DNA of 64,000 nucleotides. It comes from Planctomycetaceae bacterium. Its GTDB lineage: Bacteria; Planctomycetota; Planctomycetia; Planctomycetales; Planctomycetaceae. The position numbers and the translations under genes were made by a program. The notes beneath the pieces are model-generated. The model was not told the origin of the DNA, searched no databases, and saw nothing but the letters and a program-made list of their open reading frames with translations. The stretch spans positions 1 to 64,000 of the forward strand of contig OMIV01000292.1 of NCBI GenBank assembly GCA_900299185.1, given 5' to 3'. This document shows positions 38,322-47,515 of this stretch, in pieces (the stretch's first letter is position 1; every line of letters starts with the position of its first letter).

Positions 38322-39698
38322 CTAGAACATCTCCGTAATCGGAGCCTTACCGAAGTCGACGAGTCCGAAGGGACGCTTCGCCGGGCCGGGTAAGTGCGAA
38401 TCCACTTTGTATCCGAGCGAATGATAAATCGTCGCGACGAGATCACCGGGGTCGACGGGTCGCTCGGCAGGCACTCCGCCGATGGGATCGCTGCGACCAA
38501 TCACCTGGCCGCCTTGCACGCCGCCGCCTGCGAAGTACGTCGTGTAGCACTGAGGCCAGTGATCGCGGCCACCGGCGGGATTGATGCGCGGGGTGCGGCC
38601 GAACTCGCAGAAATTGCAGACCAAGGTGTCGTTGAGCATTCCTCGTTCAGCGAGGTCGGTGATCAGAGCCGAGTACGCTTGGTCGTACATCGGAGCGACG
38701 ATGTTTTTCATGCCTTCGATGGATGTGAAGGGCTTGGAACCGTGAATGTCCCAAGTGATCTCATCGAACACCGTGAGGAACGTGTTGACCGTCACAAAGC
38801 GGACTCCGGCTTCGATGAGTCGTCTGGCCAGCAAGAGACATTGGCCAAAACGATTGCGGCCATAGCGGTCGCGAACGTGATCCGGCTCCCTGGAAAGGTC
38901 GAAGGCTTCGCGTGCCTGAGTGCTGGTCATCAGTCGGTAAGCGGTGTCGAAGTTGGCATCGAGCTGCTTGGCGTTCTCGCTGGCTTCAAAGCTCTGCACT
39001 GTTTCGTCGACGAGGTCTCGCAGGCGTCGACGACGGTCGACTCTAACAGTTCCCAAGTCCGACGGTGGCAGCAGGTCCGGGACTTTGAAGTTCGCTTCGG
39101 CGGGATTCGCATTGAGAACAAAGGGGTCATGGGCCTTGCCGAGGAATCCGGCTGCTTGTCCGTTTGGAAGATTTCCTCCACCTCGTCCCATCGTTTGTGG
39201 CAGCACGACAAACGGCGGCAGATCCGAGCGGCGTCCACTGAGATAGCTCACGGCGGCGCCAACATGCGGGGTTTGAATGCCGCCGCTAAAGAGGCGACCG
39301 GTCTGCATCATCTGCCAGCCAACGTCATGCACGGCTGCCGCAGTGTGGTAGCACGAACGCACGAAGGTGATCTTGTCGGCGATCTCGGCGTGCTTGGGGA
39401 AAATCTCTGAGAGTTGGATCTCGGGAGCTTTGGTGGCAATGGATTTGAACGGTCCGCGGATCTCGGCGGGGGCATCCGGTTTTTGGTCCCACGTGTCCAA
39501 ATGAGATGGAGCTCCGAGATTAAAGATCATGATTGCCGAGCGACGGTCATTATCAGGCGAGACGGCGCCGGCCTCTTTGGCGGCAGCGTGGCTGGCGAGC
39601 GACAGCCCGGCGGCCCCCAGCGAACCCACTTGCAGGAAGTCGCGCCGATTGACTCCCTGGCACGTATGAACTTGGCCTTGGCCTTCAAACTTTAGCAT
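38322..39698 (-). CDS. DUF1501 protein, Tat-exported
   Basis: Begins at ATG 39698 (MLKFEGQGQVHTCQGVNRRD), a leader with the twin-arginine-like NRRDFLQVGSLGAAGLSLAS. The DUF1501 body has IMIFNLGAPSHLDTWDQKPD, FVRSCYHTAAAVHDVGWQMM, FVVLPQTMGRGGGNLPNGQA, CEFGRTPRINPAGGRDHWPQ and a C-terminal PFGLVDFGKAPITEMF. At 458 residues it has normal length. Unlike the other two complete copies here it has no PSCyt1 gene next to it. Upstream lies an intergenic region with a large inverted repeat. Confidence 0.92.
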   Translation of the reverse strand: MLKFEGQGQVHTCQGVNRRDFLQVGSLGAAGLSLASHAAAKEAGAVSPDNDRRSAIMIFNLGAPSHLDTWDQKPDAPAEIRGPFKSIATKAPEIQLSEIFPKHAEIADKITFVRSCYHTAAAVHDVGWQMMQTGRLFSGGIQTPHVGAAVSYLSGRRSDLPPFVVLPQTMGRGGGNLPNGQAAGFLGKAHDPFVLNANPAEANFKVPDLLPPSDLGTVRVDRRRRLRDLVDETVQSFEASENAKQLDANFDTAYRLMTSTQAREAFDLSREPDHVRDRYGRNRFGQCLLLARRLIEAGVRFVTVNTFLTVFDEITWDIHGSKPFTSIEGMKNIVAPMYDQAYSALITDLAERGMLNDTLVCNFCEFGRTPRINPAGGRDHWPQCYTTYFAGGGVQGGQVIGRSDPIGGVPAERPVDPGDLVATIYHSLGYKVDSHLPGPAKRPFGLVDFGKAPITEMF

Positions 39699-39897
39699 CG
39701 TGTCGACTCCCAAATGACAGCTGTGGTCGCGATGAAGCCGTTGCGTCATGACGATCCGAAAGACATCGATCAGCGACGCAACGAGCGGTTGGGAGTGTGT
39801 TCCAATTCGAGGACTTCAGCAAAGCTCAAACGTCACAGAGCGGGCGTTGAAATCTCAAAAATCAATCACCTAGTTCGGAGGTCGGAGTGGACGTGAT

Positions 39898-40007
39898 TTA
39901 GAACCGGTGATGAACGCTGACGAAACGCTTATGAAGCATTGAATGAAACGCCGTGTGTGCCTTCTCTTTTTGATTAGCGTTTCATCGGCGTTCATCAGCG
40001 GTTCTAA
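39898..40007. repeat. Inverted repeat of about 35 bp arms (family D)
   Basis: Arms at 39898-39932 (TTAGAACCGGTGATGAACGC and on) and 39973-40007 (the reverse complement, ending GGTTCTAA) with about 40 bases between. I count roughly 30 matching positions of 35. It lies in the 430-base gap between the DUF1501 gene and the protease gene; nothing else is recognisable there. No transposase. Confidence 0.75.
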
Positions 40008-40134
40008 GGATCTTGGCTCGCCGATTGACCTCAACGAAATGCCGAAGGCGACGGTGTTGATTACGGTGTTTAGCCGAATCAACTCCGCCGCCTTCGGCTC
40101 GTGGTTGAACATCTCGCTCTTCAACGCGAGACGA

Positions 40135-43100
40135 CTAAACCCGATCCCAAACGGGTTGCAGGTTTGCCATCACTGAGTCGATGGCGTCCGTCGATCGAGC
40201 TGATGTTGAACGCTGAGTAATGCTCGATGGAGTTGTCGTCGTTGACGAACTGCTCGATGTCGCGGCGGGGGCATCGTGGCAGCGAGCATTGGGGACGGAT
40301 GGCGTTTCTACTTGATTATTGCGAGCGGCCGTCACTGCGGGAGTGAGGTTGTTCGACAGGCTGGTTGTCGACGAGCTGTCCTGAGCGTCGCGAGCATGGC
40401 CGTGACCATGTCCGTTTTCGTGTCCGCCCCAAACATAGATCGTGTCCTTCGAACGAGCAGTTCGCGGCGCGGCATACACGTCAGCCGCAGCCATGTTGAC
40501 TTGATAGCCCATGTCGGCGAGAGCCCCGACGGTGACTCGGCTGATGGGGTTCTGCGTGCCACCGTTGAGGTAGCCCGTCATCAGCTCGTTATCGAAGGTT
40601 TCCTCGTCCCAGTGACCGCCAGCCGTGCCCGAGCCGCCATCAGTTTCAACAGGCACAAAGTTGCCCGACGTGCCGAAGATCGAGTTGTATTCGGCGACGG
40701 CTCGGGAGCCGGTGAAGTGAATCTCGGTGCCGACATTCTGGACGAGTCCCAGCGAGTCCCAGATCGTGCCGATGCCGATCACATGCCCCATCTCATGCAC
40801 GATGACGTTGAGTAAGTCGCCGCTGGATTGCAGATCGGCGAGATCCGCTTGATCGAACTCCATGATGCCTCGTGACGGCAGCATCGAGCCGTTCCGGAAG
40901 GCCGTGGGGCCAGCTTGGCCGAGGATGCCGCTCACTCCGTCGATTGTCGGAGCACTGGCATCAATCACGATGTCATCGACCGCGATGCCATCGACCACCA
41001 CATCGGGAATGTCTCCCACAATGATTTGAGCCCAACGATCTGCCGCCTGTTGGAAGACCGCTCGTTGAGCTGACGTCAGTGTGTTGTCCGTAAATCGGAC
41101 TGTAATTTGGAATCCACTGGTCGAGCCGCCTGTCCCGCCACCGGTGCCACCGCCTGTGCCGCCACCGGAGCCACCATTCACTGTGCCGACTTGGAAGCCA
41201 TCCAGATTCAGTGCTTGCATGCCGAACTGCTGAGCCGCGAAGGCGAGCGTGCTACTAAAGCTCCCTTGAGTGGCCGCTCCAAGTTGAGTCGGTCGGAACG
41301 CTGCCACGTCAGCGGCTCCACCACTGAGGCCGGGAACTGCAAAGGCTCCCTTGGTCGAAACCAAGATCGAACCGTCAGGCTGCACGTCGACAGCATCAAT
41401 GTTCTCGCCAGTGGTTGTAAGACCGATGTCACTGCCGTCGACGTAGAAGCTCAGTGACGTGCCGCTGACCTTGAGCAGATCTTCGCGATTAAAGGTCTTG
41501 GTGCCGACTGTCACACTTCCGACAGTGGAAATCACAAGCGAGCCATCTGGCAGCACATCAACGGCGTCAATGTTGCCTGCTGTGGTTGAAGGCAGCCGTA
41601 GTGACGAGCCTCGCAGAGTGACGCTCCAAGTTCCGGCAGTCGTGTCGCCGATTGACGTGGGTGTGAAGGTCAGCAGATCGTTCGCTGCTCCATTCACTCC
41701 GGGGACTGCAACAGCTCCACTGGTCGACATCACAATGCGACCGTCAGCCAGAATCGTGAAGGCGTCGATGTCTTCGGATGAGTTTGTTAGACCCACGTCG
41801 CTGCCATCGAAGTAGATGGAGTACGAGTAAGAACCGGTCGAGCTGACCGACAGCTTGACGATGTCTGAATCATCGACGGCGAGCGTGGTGCCATTCGAAT
41901 TCGTGAGCGTGCCGGGATCGAGCAGCGAGAAGAAGTAATCTTGCGTGGTGTTGGTAGTGGTCGTTGCCGTGAAGGCCACCGCGACCGTGTAGCCGCCGGT
42001 CGAAGCGTCGGCATACGCACCTGCCGAGAGGTAGTAGGTTCCAGTTTGGACGCTGGCGGTGAGTTCGCTGTTGAGCGTGCCGTTGGAGTCGTCGTTCTCG
42101 GCAACGAGTTGCCCGTTGGCGTCATACAGTCGCAGGTAAGTATCGAGATCCACGGTTGCATTGAGCGACAATTTCACGCTGCCAGCCGAAGCAAACGTGA
42201 TGGCAAAGACATCTCGATCTCCAGCAACTTCCAAGTTGCCGCTGGCTGAGCCTGAGCCATACGCATTGATGGTGATGGGCGTCGCGCTAGAGCCTGGAGC
42301 ATTGGCGTGATCGTCGGTCGAACCAGTACCGCCACCGGTGCCTCCGCCTGTTCCACCACCGGTGCCACCTCCAGTGCCTCCACCGGTTTGAGCACCGACA
42401 ATGGAATCAATCCAGCTCGCGTAGACATCCACCCGAGTATCGAACGAGTGATCGCCGATGCCAGCATTCGCTTTGTCTCCGCCTGAAGTGACGCCAGCGA
42501 TGTATTGTTGGCCGTTGACCGTGACATAAGCCGGACCACCTGAGTCTCCGGGAGCCGTGTTGGATTCGGTGTTGTTATCGAAGTTCCATTGGATCAAAGA
42601 CGCCGAGACTTGATCGGCGGGAGTCGTGCCGACTCGCTTAATCCCGAAATCGCCGTTGGTGCCAGTTGTCCCGGTGCCACCGCCACCGAAACCAACCAAC
42701 GTCAGAAGTTGCCCGACGGTTGGGGCTGCTCGATAGATCTGACTGGGTGTAACTCCAACGACATCACGATCGAGTTCCATGATGGCGATGTCGTTCGCTT
42801 GGTCGGTGCCGAAGACGTTGGGGCTGTACTGCGGATGGTTGTGAATGCGAATGGTCGAGTACGTCTGACCGTTCACCGTGAAGCGACCTTGAGTCGCTCC
42901 CAGTCCCTCGGTGACGTGCGCGGCAGTCAGGACCCAGCGTGATCCGATCAACGTTCCCGAAGCGAAGCCGCCGGATGCGTCGCCACAGATTCCAACTTGA
43001 GGGTATGCCGTCGTCGTTGTGCCGTTGACGATGCGGTTTGGGGCGACGATCTCCGCAGTCACTCCGGCTGCGGATGGGCCGACGGCGCTGAGGACGACTC

Positions 43101-43218
43101 GAGTTTCGAGCAACTCGGTGCTGACCATTGCTCGACGGGGCTGTCGTCGACGTTGTGAACTGAGCAATTTCAAACCCGACTTCCAAACGTTGAGCCAAGA
43201 CTTTCGCTGACAAATCAT
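40135..43218 (-). CDS. Giant secreted protein with trypsin-like and leishmanolysin-like protease domains
   Basis: 1027 residues. The N-terminus holds the planctomycete ELLETRVVLSA signature (35-45). A trypsin-like S1 domain follows with the full triad: TAAH (His101), NDIAIMELD (Asp143) and GDSGGPA (Ser226). A Gly-Gly-Gly-Thr linker leads to a PPC-type domain (DVFAITFASAGSVKLSLNAT) and three repeats of a propeller-like unit (ENIDAVDVQPDGSILVSTKG). After a second GGGT linker comes a metallopeptidase: HEMGH at 808-812, a third His in GGHWDEETF (869) and the Met-turn ELMTG (880), the leishmanolysin (M8) layout. The His- and Ser-rich tail is not conserved. Both active sites look intact. Confidence 0.9.
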   Translation of the reverse strand: MICQRKSWLNVWKSGLKLLSSQRRRQPRRAMVSTELLETRVVLSAVGPSAAGVTAEIVAPNRIVNGTTTTAYPQVGICGDASGGFASGTLIGSRWVLTAAHVTEGLGATQGRFTVNGQTYSTIRIHNHPQYSPNVFGTDQANDIAIMELDRDVVGVTPSQIYRAAPTVGQLLTLVGFGGGGTGTTGTNGDFGIKRVGTTPADQVSASLIQWNFDNNTESNTAPGDSGGPAYVTVNGQQYIAGVTSGGDKANAGIGDHSFDTRVDVYASWIDSIVGAQTGGGTGGGTGGGTGGGTGGGTGSTDDHANAPGSSATPITINAYGSGSASGNLEVAGDRDVFAITFASAGSVKLSLNATVDLDTYLRLYDANGQLVAENDDSNGTLNSELTASVQTGTYYLSAGAYADASTGGYTVAVAFTATTTTNTTQDYFFSLLDPGTLTNSNGTTLAVDDSDIVKLSVSSTGSYSYSIYFDGSDVGLTNSSEDIDAFTILADGRIVMSTSGAVAVPGVNGAANDLLTFTPTSIGDTTAGTWSVTLRGSSLRLPSTTAGNIDAVDVLPDGSLVISTVGSVTVGTKTFNREDLLKVSGTSLSFYVDGSDIGLTTTGENIDAVDVQPDGSILVSTKGAFAVPGLSGGAADVAAFRPTQLGAATQGSFSSTLAFAAQQFGMQALNLDGFQVGTVNGGSGGGTGGGTGGGTGGSTSGFQITVRFTDNTLTSAQRAVFQQAADRWAQIIVGDIPDVVVDGIAVDDIVIDASAPTIDGVSGILGQAGPTAFRNGSMLPSRGIMEFDQADLADLQSSGDLLNVIVHEMGHVIGIGTIWDSLGLVQNVGTEIHFTGSRAVAEYNSIFGTSGNFVPVETDGGSGTAGGHWDEETFDNELMTGYLNGGTQNPISRVTVGALADMGYQVNMAAADVYAAPRTARSKDTIYVWGGHENGHGHGHARDAQDSSSTTSLSNNLTPAVTAARNNQVETPSVPNARCHDAPAATSSSSSTTTTPSSITQRSTSARSTDAIDSVMANLQPVWDRV
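41125..41169. repeat. Tandem 12-bp repeat encoding Gly-Gly-Gly-Thr
   Basis: Nearly four copies of a 12-bp unit coding for the second glycine-threonine linker of the protease gene. Confidence 0.8.
42328..42387. repeat. Tandem 12-bp repeat encoding Gly-Gly-Gly-Thr
   Basis: Five 12-bp units coding for the linker between the trypsin-like and PPC-type domains. Units differ at third positions, so the array is old or under codon drift. Confidence 0.85.
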
Positions 43219-43508
43219 GATGTGCCCCCTTGTTGGCTGCGTCGGCGAGGCGAGAGAGTTGCCAATGCTCTCGCGGCGACGCCCGATCGAAATGAATTGT
43301 GACTGGCCCGGCGAACGTCATTCGCTCGACTGCCACAAGGGGTACTGGCCGGTCCCAAGAATCTTGCACCGGTCATTAAACAATTTTTGGAAAAAGTTCG
43401 GATCACGGTGCGGCGTGCTCGCGAAGTGCTTGTTTTCAGCCGCATATTGAAGGCTGATGACTTCTGCTCGATTCGGAATTGGAGCCAGTCAAAGAGCAAG
43501 AAGACCAG

Positions 43509-43591
43509 TCTCACGCAGAGACGCAGTGGTCGCGGAGATGAGGAATCGACGAGTCTGAATTGCTCCGCGCTCTCAGCGCCTCGGCGTGAGA
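43509..43591. repeat. Palindromic repeat family C, copy 1
   Basis: Arms TCTCACGCAGAGACGCAGTG and on, paired with CTCCGCGCTCTCAGCGCCTC and on, around a short centre. It lies in the gap 43219-43643, which holds no gene I recognise. Related copies are at 47331-47399 and 50424-50502. Confidence 0.7.
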
Positions 43592-43643
43592 TTCTTGGCA
43601 TTCGCGTGTCTGCTCTGCCCAATTGAAGACGTGACTTCGCGAA

Positions 43644-44600
43644 CTATTGAGCAGCGAGGGCCAGTGCTCCCAGTTCTCCGGCTCGTTCGCCGAGTAGCGA
43701 TGGTTCGATGGCGATCGTGTCGGTGGGGAACATGCGAATGCGCTGACGCACCACTTCGCGGACTCGATCGAAGAGCATGGCTCCCATTTCGGCGACGCCT
43801 CCGCCGATCACGATCAGCTCGGGATGCAGCACGGTCGCGACGGTTGAAACTCCGATGCCGAGGTACGTCACCGCGCGGATGATCGCGTCTCGAATGGCTT
43901 CGTCTCCCGCCTCTGCAGCGGCGACCATTTCGCGAGTCGTCACAGCTTCCGTATGCCCTTTGACGATCTCGTGCAGGCGCGGCGCGAGACCAATCCTCAT
44001 CAGTCGTTGACCTTCGAACGCAATGGCCGGTCCGCTGGCCACCGCTTCCAGGCAACCATGATTGCCGCAGCCGCATAATGGTCCGTCGGGGATGACGGTC
44101 TGGTGCCCAAGCTCACCAGCAGCCCCCAATGGGCCGAGTCGCAGCTTGCCGTCGACGACCACTCCTCCACCAATGCCGGTGCCGATACCAAAGAATGCGA
44201 AGGTCAATGAGGGACGATCTCGACCGCGCCCAAACTTCAATTCGCCGAGCGTCGCGGCGCGAGCGTCGTTCAAGATCCTGACCGGGCAATGCAAGAGGTC
44301 GCTCAGCGTTTGCGCGGCAGGCACGTCTCTCCATTGAGTGGGCATGTTCGGCAAGAACTTTGTCACACCGTGGGCGACATCAACTAAGCCGGGAACTCCC
44401 ATGCCGACGGCGACCGGCTGCCCTTGAGCTTGTTGAGCGAGCTGCTCGACGAGCGTGGCAATGCGTTTCAGCACCGCTTGCGGTCCTTCGTGCGAATGAG
44501 TGGGAATGTGGCCTTCAGCGACGATCCGTCCGTCCGATGTTCCCATCACTGCTTTGATGCCCGTGCCGCCTAAGTCCACTCCGGCGAATAGTTCCGACAT
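43644..44600 (-). CDS. ROK-family sugar kinase (glucokinase-like)
   Basis: 318 residues from ATG 44600. The ROK signature is complete: AGVDLGGTGIKAVMGTSDG (phosphate 1 loop), VGMGVPGLVD, ILNDARAATLGELKFG with the catalytic Asp, FGIGTGIGGGVVVDGKL (phosphate 2), ELGHQTVIPDGPLCGCGNHG with the zinc-binding GCGNHGCLE, and VIGGGVAEMG (adenosine motif). It phosphorylates a hexose, most likely glucose, with ATP. The longer frame to 45029 overlaps the oppositely oriented DUF1501 gene and is not coding. The gap to the protease gene contains only repeat C. Confidence 0.94.
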   Translation of the reverse strand: MSELFAGVDLGGTGIKAVMGTSDGRIVAEGHIPTHSHEGPQAVLKRIATLVEQLAQQAQGQPVAVGMGVPGLVDVAHGVTKFLPNMPTQWRDVPAAQTLSDLLHCPVRILNDARAATLGELKFGRGRDRPSLTFAFFGIGTGIGGGVVVDGKLRLGPLGAAGELGHQTVIPDGPLCGCGNHGCLEAVASGPAIAFEGQRLMRIGLAPRLHEIVKGHTEAVTTREMVAAAEAGDEAIRDAIIRAVTYLGIGVSTVATVLHPELIVIGGGVAEMGAMLFDRVREVVRQRIRMFPTDTIAIEPSLLGERAGELGALALAAQ

Positions 44601-44772
44601 AGAAGCTGCTTTCCATCCTGAATACGAAGAGCTGCCACGCGATGCTGCGCGGATGCGTCTTCTACCAAGATTCGGTCGCGAAAGCCTATGCGTAGACGTG
44701 GCTGGCCAATGCCGATAAACGATCCGATCAAAGTGCCGCTTGTCCGCGTTCTTGTCGAAGAAGGTCACTGAC

Positions 44773-46035
44773 ATGCTTTGCAATCGCAACGAACATCTCT
44801 CACGCCGAGCGTTGCTGAAGGGGACTTTGGCCACCACTGCCGGTGGGCTGGTCATGAATTGGGGCGGCCTGCAGAACGCGGTCTTGGCCGAGCAACTCAA
44901 ACGCGAAAAGAAGCACTGCATCCTGCTGTGGATGAACGGAGGAGTTAGCCAATTCGAGACGCTGGACATGAAGCCGGGGCGTTCGACCGGTGGCTTGTTT
45001 CGACCGATCAACACGAATGTCGCAGGCACTCAGATTTGCGAACTGATGCCCAAGATGGCGCGCATGACCGACAAGATCGCGATCATTCGGTCCATGAAAA
45101 CGTCCGAGGTCGATCACCCCGGCGGCATCTACTTAATGCATACTGGCTATCGCCCGTCGGCCAATGTTCGGTTCCCCGAGATGGGAGCGGTCATCGCGAA
45201 GTATCAGGGGCAAGACTCGGCGGACTTGCCCAACTTCGTGAAGGTGTCGTCGCAGGGCGATGCCGGTGCTGGCTTCCTCGGCCCCAAGTATCAGCCGTTT
45301 GGGATTGGCTCAGAAGGCGGGCTGCCTCCGTTCTCGGTGTCGAACATCGAGTCTCCCATCGAAGCTAAACGGCATGCGTTGCGGTCGTTTGTGGAAGATG
45401 GCTTCGTCGCGTATCGCAAGTCGGAAGTCGCTCGGATGCATCGCGAATCCTACGAGGCCGCTCGGCGACTGCAGTCGGCTCGAGGTTCGTTCAACATCGA
45501 CAGCGAGTGGGAGAAGAATCGCGAGCTCTATGGCGATACGGCGTTCGGTCGGCGGTGTTTGTTGGCTCGACGCTTGGTCGAATCCGGCGTGCCGTTCATT
45601 GAGGTCGGGCAGAGCAGTTACGACTCCCATGCTGACAACTTCAGTTGGCATAAGGGGCTTGTTCCACCGATGGAGCATGCCTGGGCTGGCCTACTGACGG
45701 ATCTCGAACAGCGCGGACTCTTGAGCAAGACGCTTGTGGTTTGGACCGGCGAAATTGGTCGCACGCCTTCGGTCAATAATCGAGCTGGTCGCGATCACTA
45801 CGTTCGCAGTTGGAGCACAGCCCTAGCCGGTTGCGGCATCAAAGGCGGCCTAGTCTATGGCGAGTCCGATGCTGACGGCATTGACGTGAAGAGCAACCCG
45901 GTTTCTGAAGGTGACTTCTTTGCGACGATCTACTCGGCGCTGTCCATCGATCCCAAGTTAGAAAACCTCGCCGGAGTCCGACCCGTTCCACTGGCACCCT
46001 TCGGTTCGAAAGTCGTCGGCGAGTTAATGGGCTAA
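44773..46035 (+). CDS. DUF1501 protein, Tat-exported
   Basis: Starts at ATG 44773; leader MLCNRNEHLSRRALLKGTLA contains a twin-arginine motif. The body shows CILLWMNGGVSQFETLDMKP, IIRSMKTSEVDHPGGIYLMH, GVPFIEVGQSSYDSHADNF, VWTGEIGRTPSVNNRAGRDH and a C-terminal LAPFGSKVVGELMG. 420 residues, normal for the family. It is the first gene of a cluster DUF1501 - WD40 - PSCyt1, all on the + strand. Confidence 0.92.
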   Translation: MLCNRNEHLSRRALLKGTLATTAGGLVMNWGGLQNAVLAEQLKREKKHCILLWMNGGVSQFETLDMKPGRSTGGLFRPINTNVAGTQICELMPKMARMTDKIAIIRSMKTSEVDHPGGIYLMHTGYRPSANVRFPEMGAVIAKYQGQDSADLPNFVKVSSQGDAGAGFLGPKYQPFGIGSEGGLPPFSVSNIESPIEAKRHALRSFVEDGFVAYRKSEVARMHRESYEAARRLQSARGSFNIDSEWEKNRELYGDTAFGRRCLLARRLVESGVPFIEVGQSSYDSHADNFSWHKGLVPPMEHAWAGLLTDLEQRGLLSKTLVVWTGEIGRTPSVNNRAGRDHYVRSWSTALAGCGIKGGLVYGESDADGIDVKSNPVSEGDFFATIYSALSIDPKLENLAGVRPVPLAPFGSKVVGELMG

Positions 46036-46108
46036 CGCAGTCGGCTGATGATTCTGATTCTTCAACTTCGCTGGCTTTGAAGCGATCGATCGATTGCGGA
46101 GCACGATC

Positions 46109-47293
46109 ATGATGAAACCGACGTTGCGTTATCAGCTTGTCTTCGAAGGCGCTTGGCCGATGGCGGTCACGTTTCTGGAGACACCGCGACGAGTGGCGGC
46201 GGGTAATCAATTGGGGCAGATCTTTGTTTGGGATCTGCCGGACTCACCGTCTGAAGAACCTGCGGGCGGCAAGGCCAACAAGAAGCGCGAAGCTCCCAAT
46301 GTGGCTCCGAGCCGACGGCTCGACGGACATACGAATGCCATCTCGCGACTGGCCTTTGATCGCGAGCATCAACGACTGGTGTCGGCGAGCTTCGATCATT
46401 CCATTCGTGTGTGGTCTTTAGACGGTGAGCCTGCGGGGCAAGCTGAAGCTGTGCTCGACGGCGATCCTCGTAAAGAGGAAGCGAAGAAGACTCGCAAGGA
46501 CGACGCACTCAATCAGCCGGGCGTGAACGTGTCGACGTTTCTTGCGAAGAAGATCCTCGAAGAGCATCCCGATTGGGTGCATTCGTTGGCGCTAAGTCGC
46601 GACGGTCAGCGAGCTGTCAGTGGTGATGCGAGTGCCAACGTCATCGTTTGGGATTTGGAAGCCGGCAAACCGCTCGCGAAGTGGAAGGGGCATGCTTGGA
46701 ATTGGATTGTCGCGACGGCGTTCGCACCAAACGGCGAGTCGGTGTTGGTTTCGGAGTTCCGTTACAAACGAGACGACTTCGACATTCCCTGCGCGGGCTT
46801 CAAGCTGTGGGGCGTGGATGGAACCGAAAAGCTCGACATCCTGAAGACGCAATTCCCAAAGCTGAATCCGAACGACAATTCTTACGGCGGTGGGCAAGTG
46901 TGGCGCGGCTGGACCAAAGACGGTTTGGTGGCCGTCGCGTTCTCGCCCGATGGCAAGCTGATCGCTGCGGGGCAGGGCGGTGAGACCGAAACCGGCAAAG
47001 TGCATCTGCTGGATGCCGAGACCGGCAAGTTCGTGCGAGATGTTTCGGGCCATCAGTACGGCATCACTGACGTCGCGTTCTTCAGCGATGGCCAGCGACT
47101 GGCGACAGCGGGTCGCGACACGTGCATTCGCATCATTCAAGTCGAAGACGGCAAAGAGCTGGCGGTGATGGGCACTCCTCGCGGCGGACAGTTCAAGGAC
47201 TGGATTTCGTCGATCTCGATCTCAGCCGACGAGAAGTGGATTGCCGGAGCGGACATCTCGGGTCACGTCGCCATCTGGCAAATCGCCGAGTGA
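46109..47293 (+). CDS. WD40-repeat protein
   Basis: About 394 residues of WD40 beta-propeller repeats without an obvious export signal: RVAAGNQLGQIFVWDLP, LDGHTNAISRLAFDREHQRL, FDHSIRVWSLDGEPAG, HPDWVHSLALSRDGQRAVSG, DVAFFSDGQRLATAGRDTCI and WIAGADISGHVAIWQIAE. Start taken at ATG 46109, the first of two consecutive ATG codons. WD40 genes between DUF1501 and PSCyt1 genes are common in planctomycetes, and the protein presumably serves as a scaffold or assembly factor for that system. Confidence 0.88.
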   Translation: MMKPTLRYQLVFEGAWPMAVTFLETPRRVAAGNQLGQIFVWDLPDSPSEEPAGGKANKKREAPNVAPSRRLDGHTNAISRLAFDREHQRLVSASFDHSIRVWSLDGEPAGQAEAVLDGDPRKEEAKKTRKDDALNQPGVNVSTFLAKKILEEHPDWVHSLALSRDGQRAVSGDASANVIVWDLEAGKPLAKWKGHAWNWIVATAFAPNGESVLVSEFRYKRDDFDIPCAGFKLWGVDGTEKLDILKTQFPKLNPNDNSYGGGQVWRGWTKDGLVAVAFSPDGKLIAAGQGGETETGKVHLLDAETGKFVRDVSGHQYGITDVAFFSDGQRLATAGRDTCIRIIQVEDGKELAVMGTPRGGQFKDWISSISISADEKWIAGADISGHVAIWQIAE

Positions 47294-47330
47294 CTCTTGG
47301 AGAGCCTTGCTACGACTTCACGAATAGTTT

Positions 47331-47399
47331 TCTCGGCGCTCGCCGTTTCTCTGCGGTAAGAGATTTCTTTCACCGTAGAGAAGCGGAGAGCGCAGAGGA
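47331..47399. repeat. Palindromic repeat family C, copy 2
   Basis: Inverted arms TCTCGGCGCTCGCCGTTTCT CTGCGGT and ACCGTAGAGAAGCGGAGAGC around a short AT-rich centre. It lies between the WD40 gene and the PSCyt1 gene. Confidence 0.7.
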
Positions 47400-47515
47400 C
47401 TCCCCAACAAAACAGAGGCCGCGCCTTGTTTGATCTTTCCATTTCAGTCGCGGGCCGTTGCCGTTCAGCGTTCAAAGTCGACGAACAAGGCACCGTATTC
47501 TTGCGGGGCTCTGTC

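Noticed and set aside
38394-39410. 338-codon + strand frame opposite the DUF1501 gene
   Set aside because: Antisense to a complete DUF1501 gene; no recognisable protein family text.
43219-43643. Small protein gene with RRGAESAE text in the gap after the protease gene
   Set aside because: The frame is made by repeat C, which also occurs in two other intergenic gaps, and has no conserved protein character.
44601-45029. N-terminal extension of the ROK kinase
   Set aside because: It overlaps the start of the opposite DUF1501 gene, and the ROK fold begins at the usual distance from ATG 44600.
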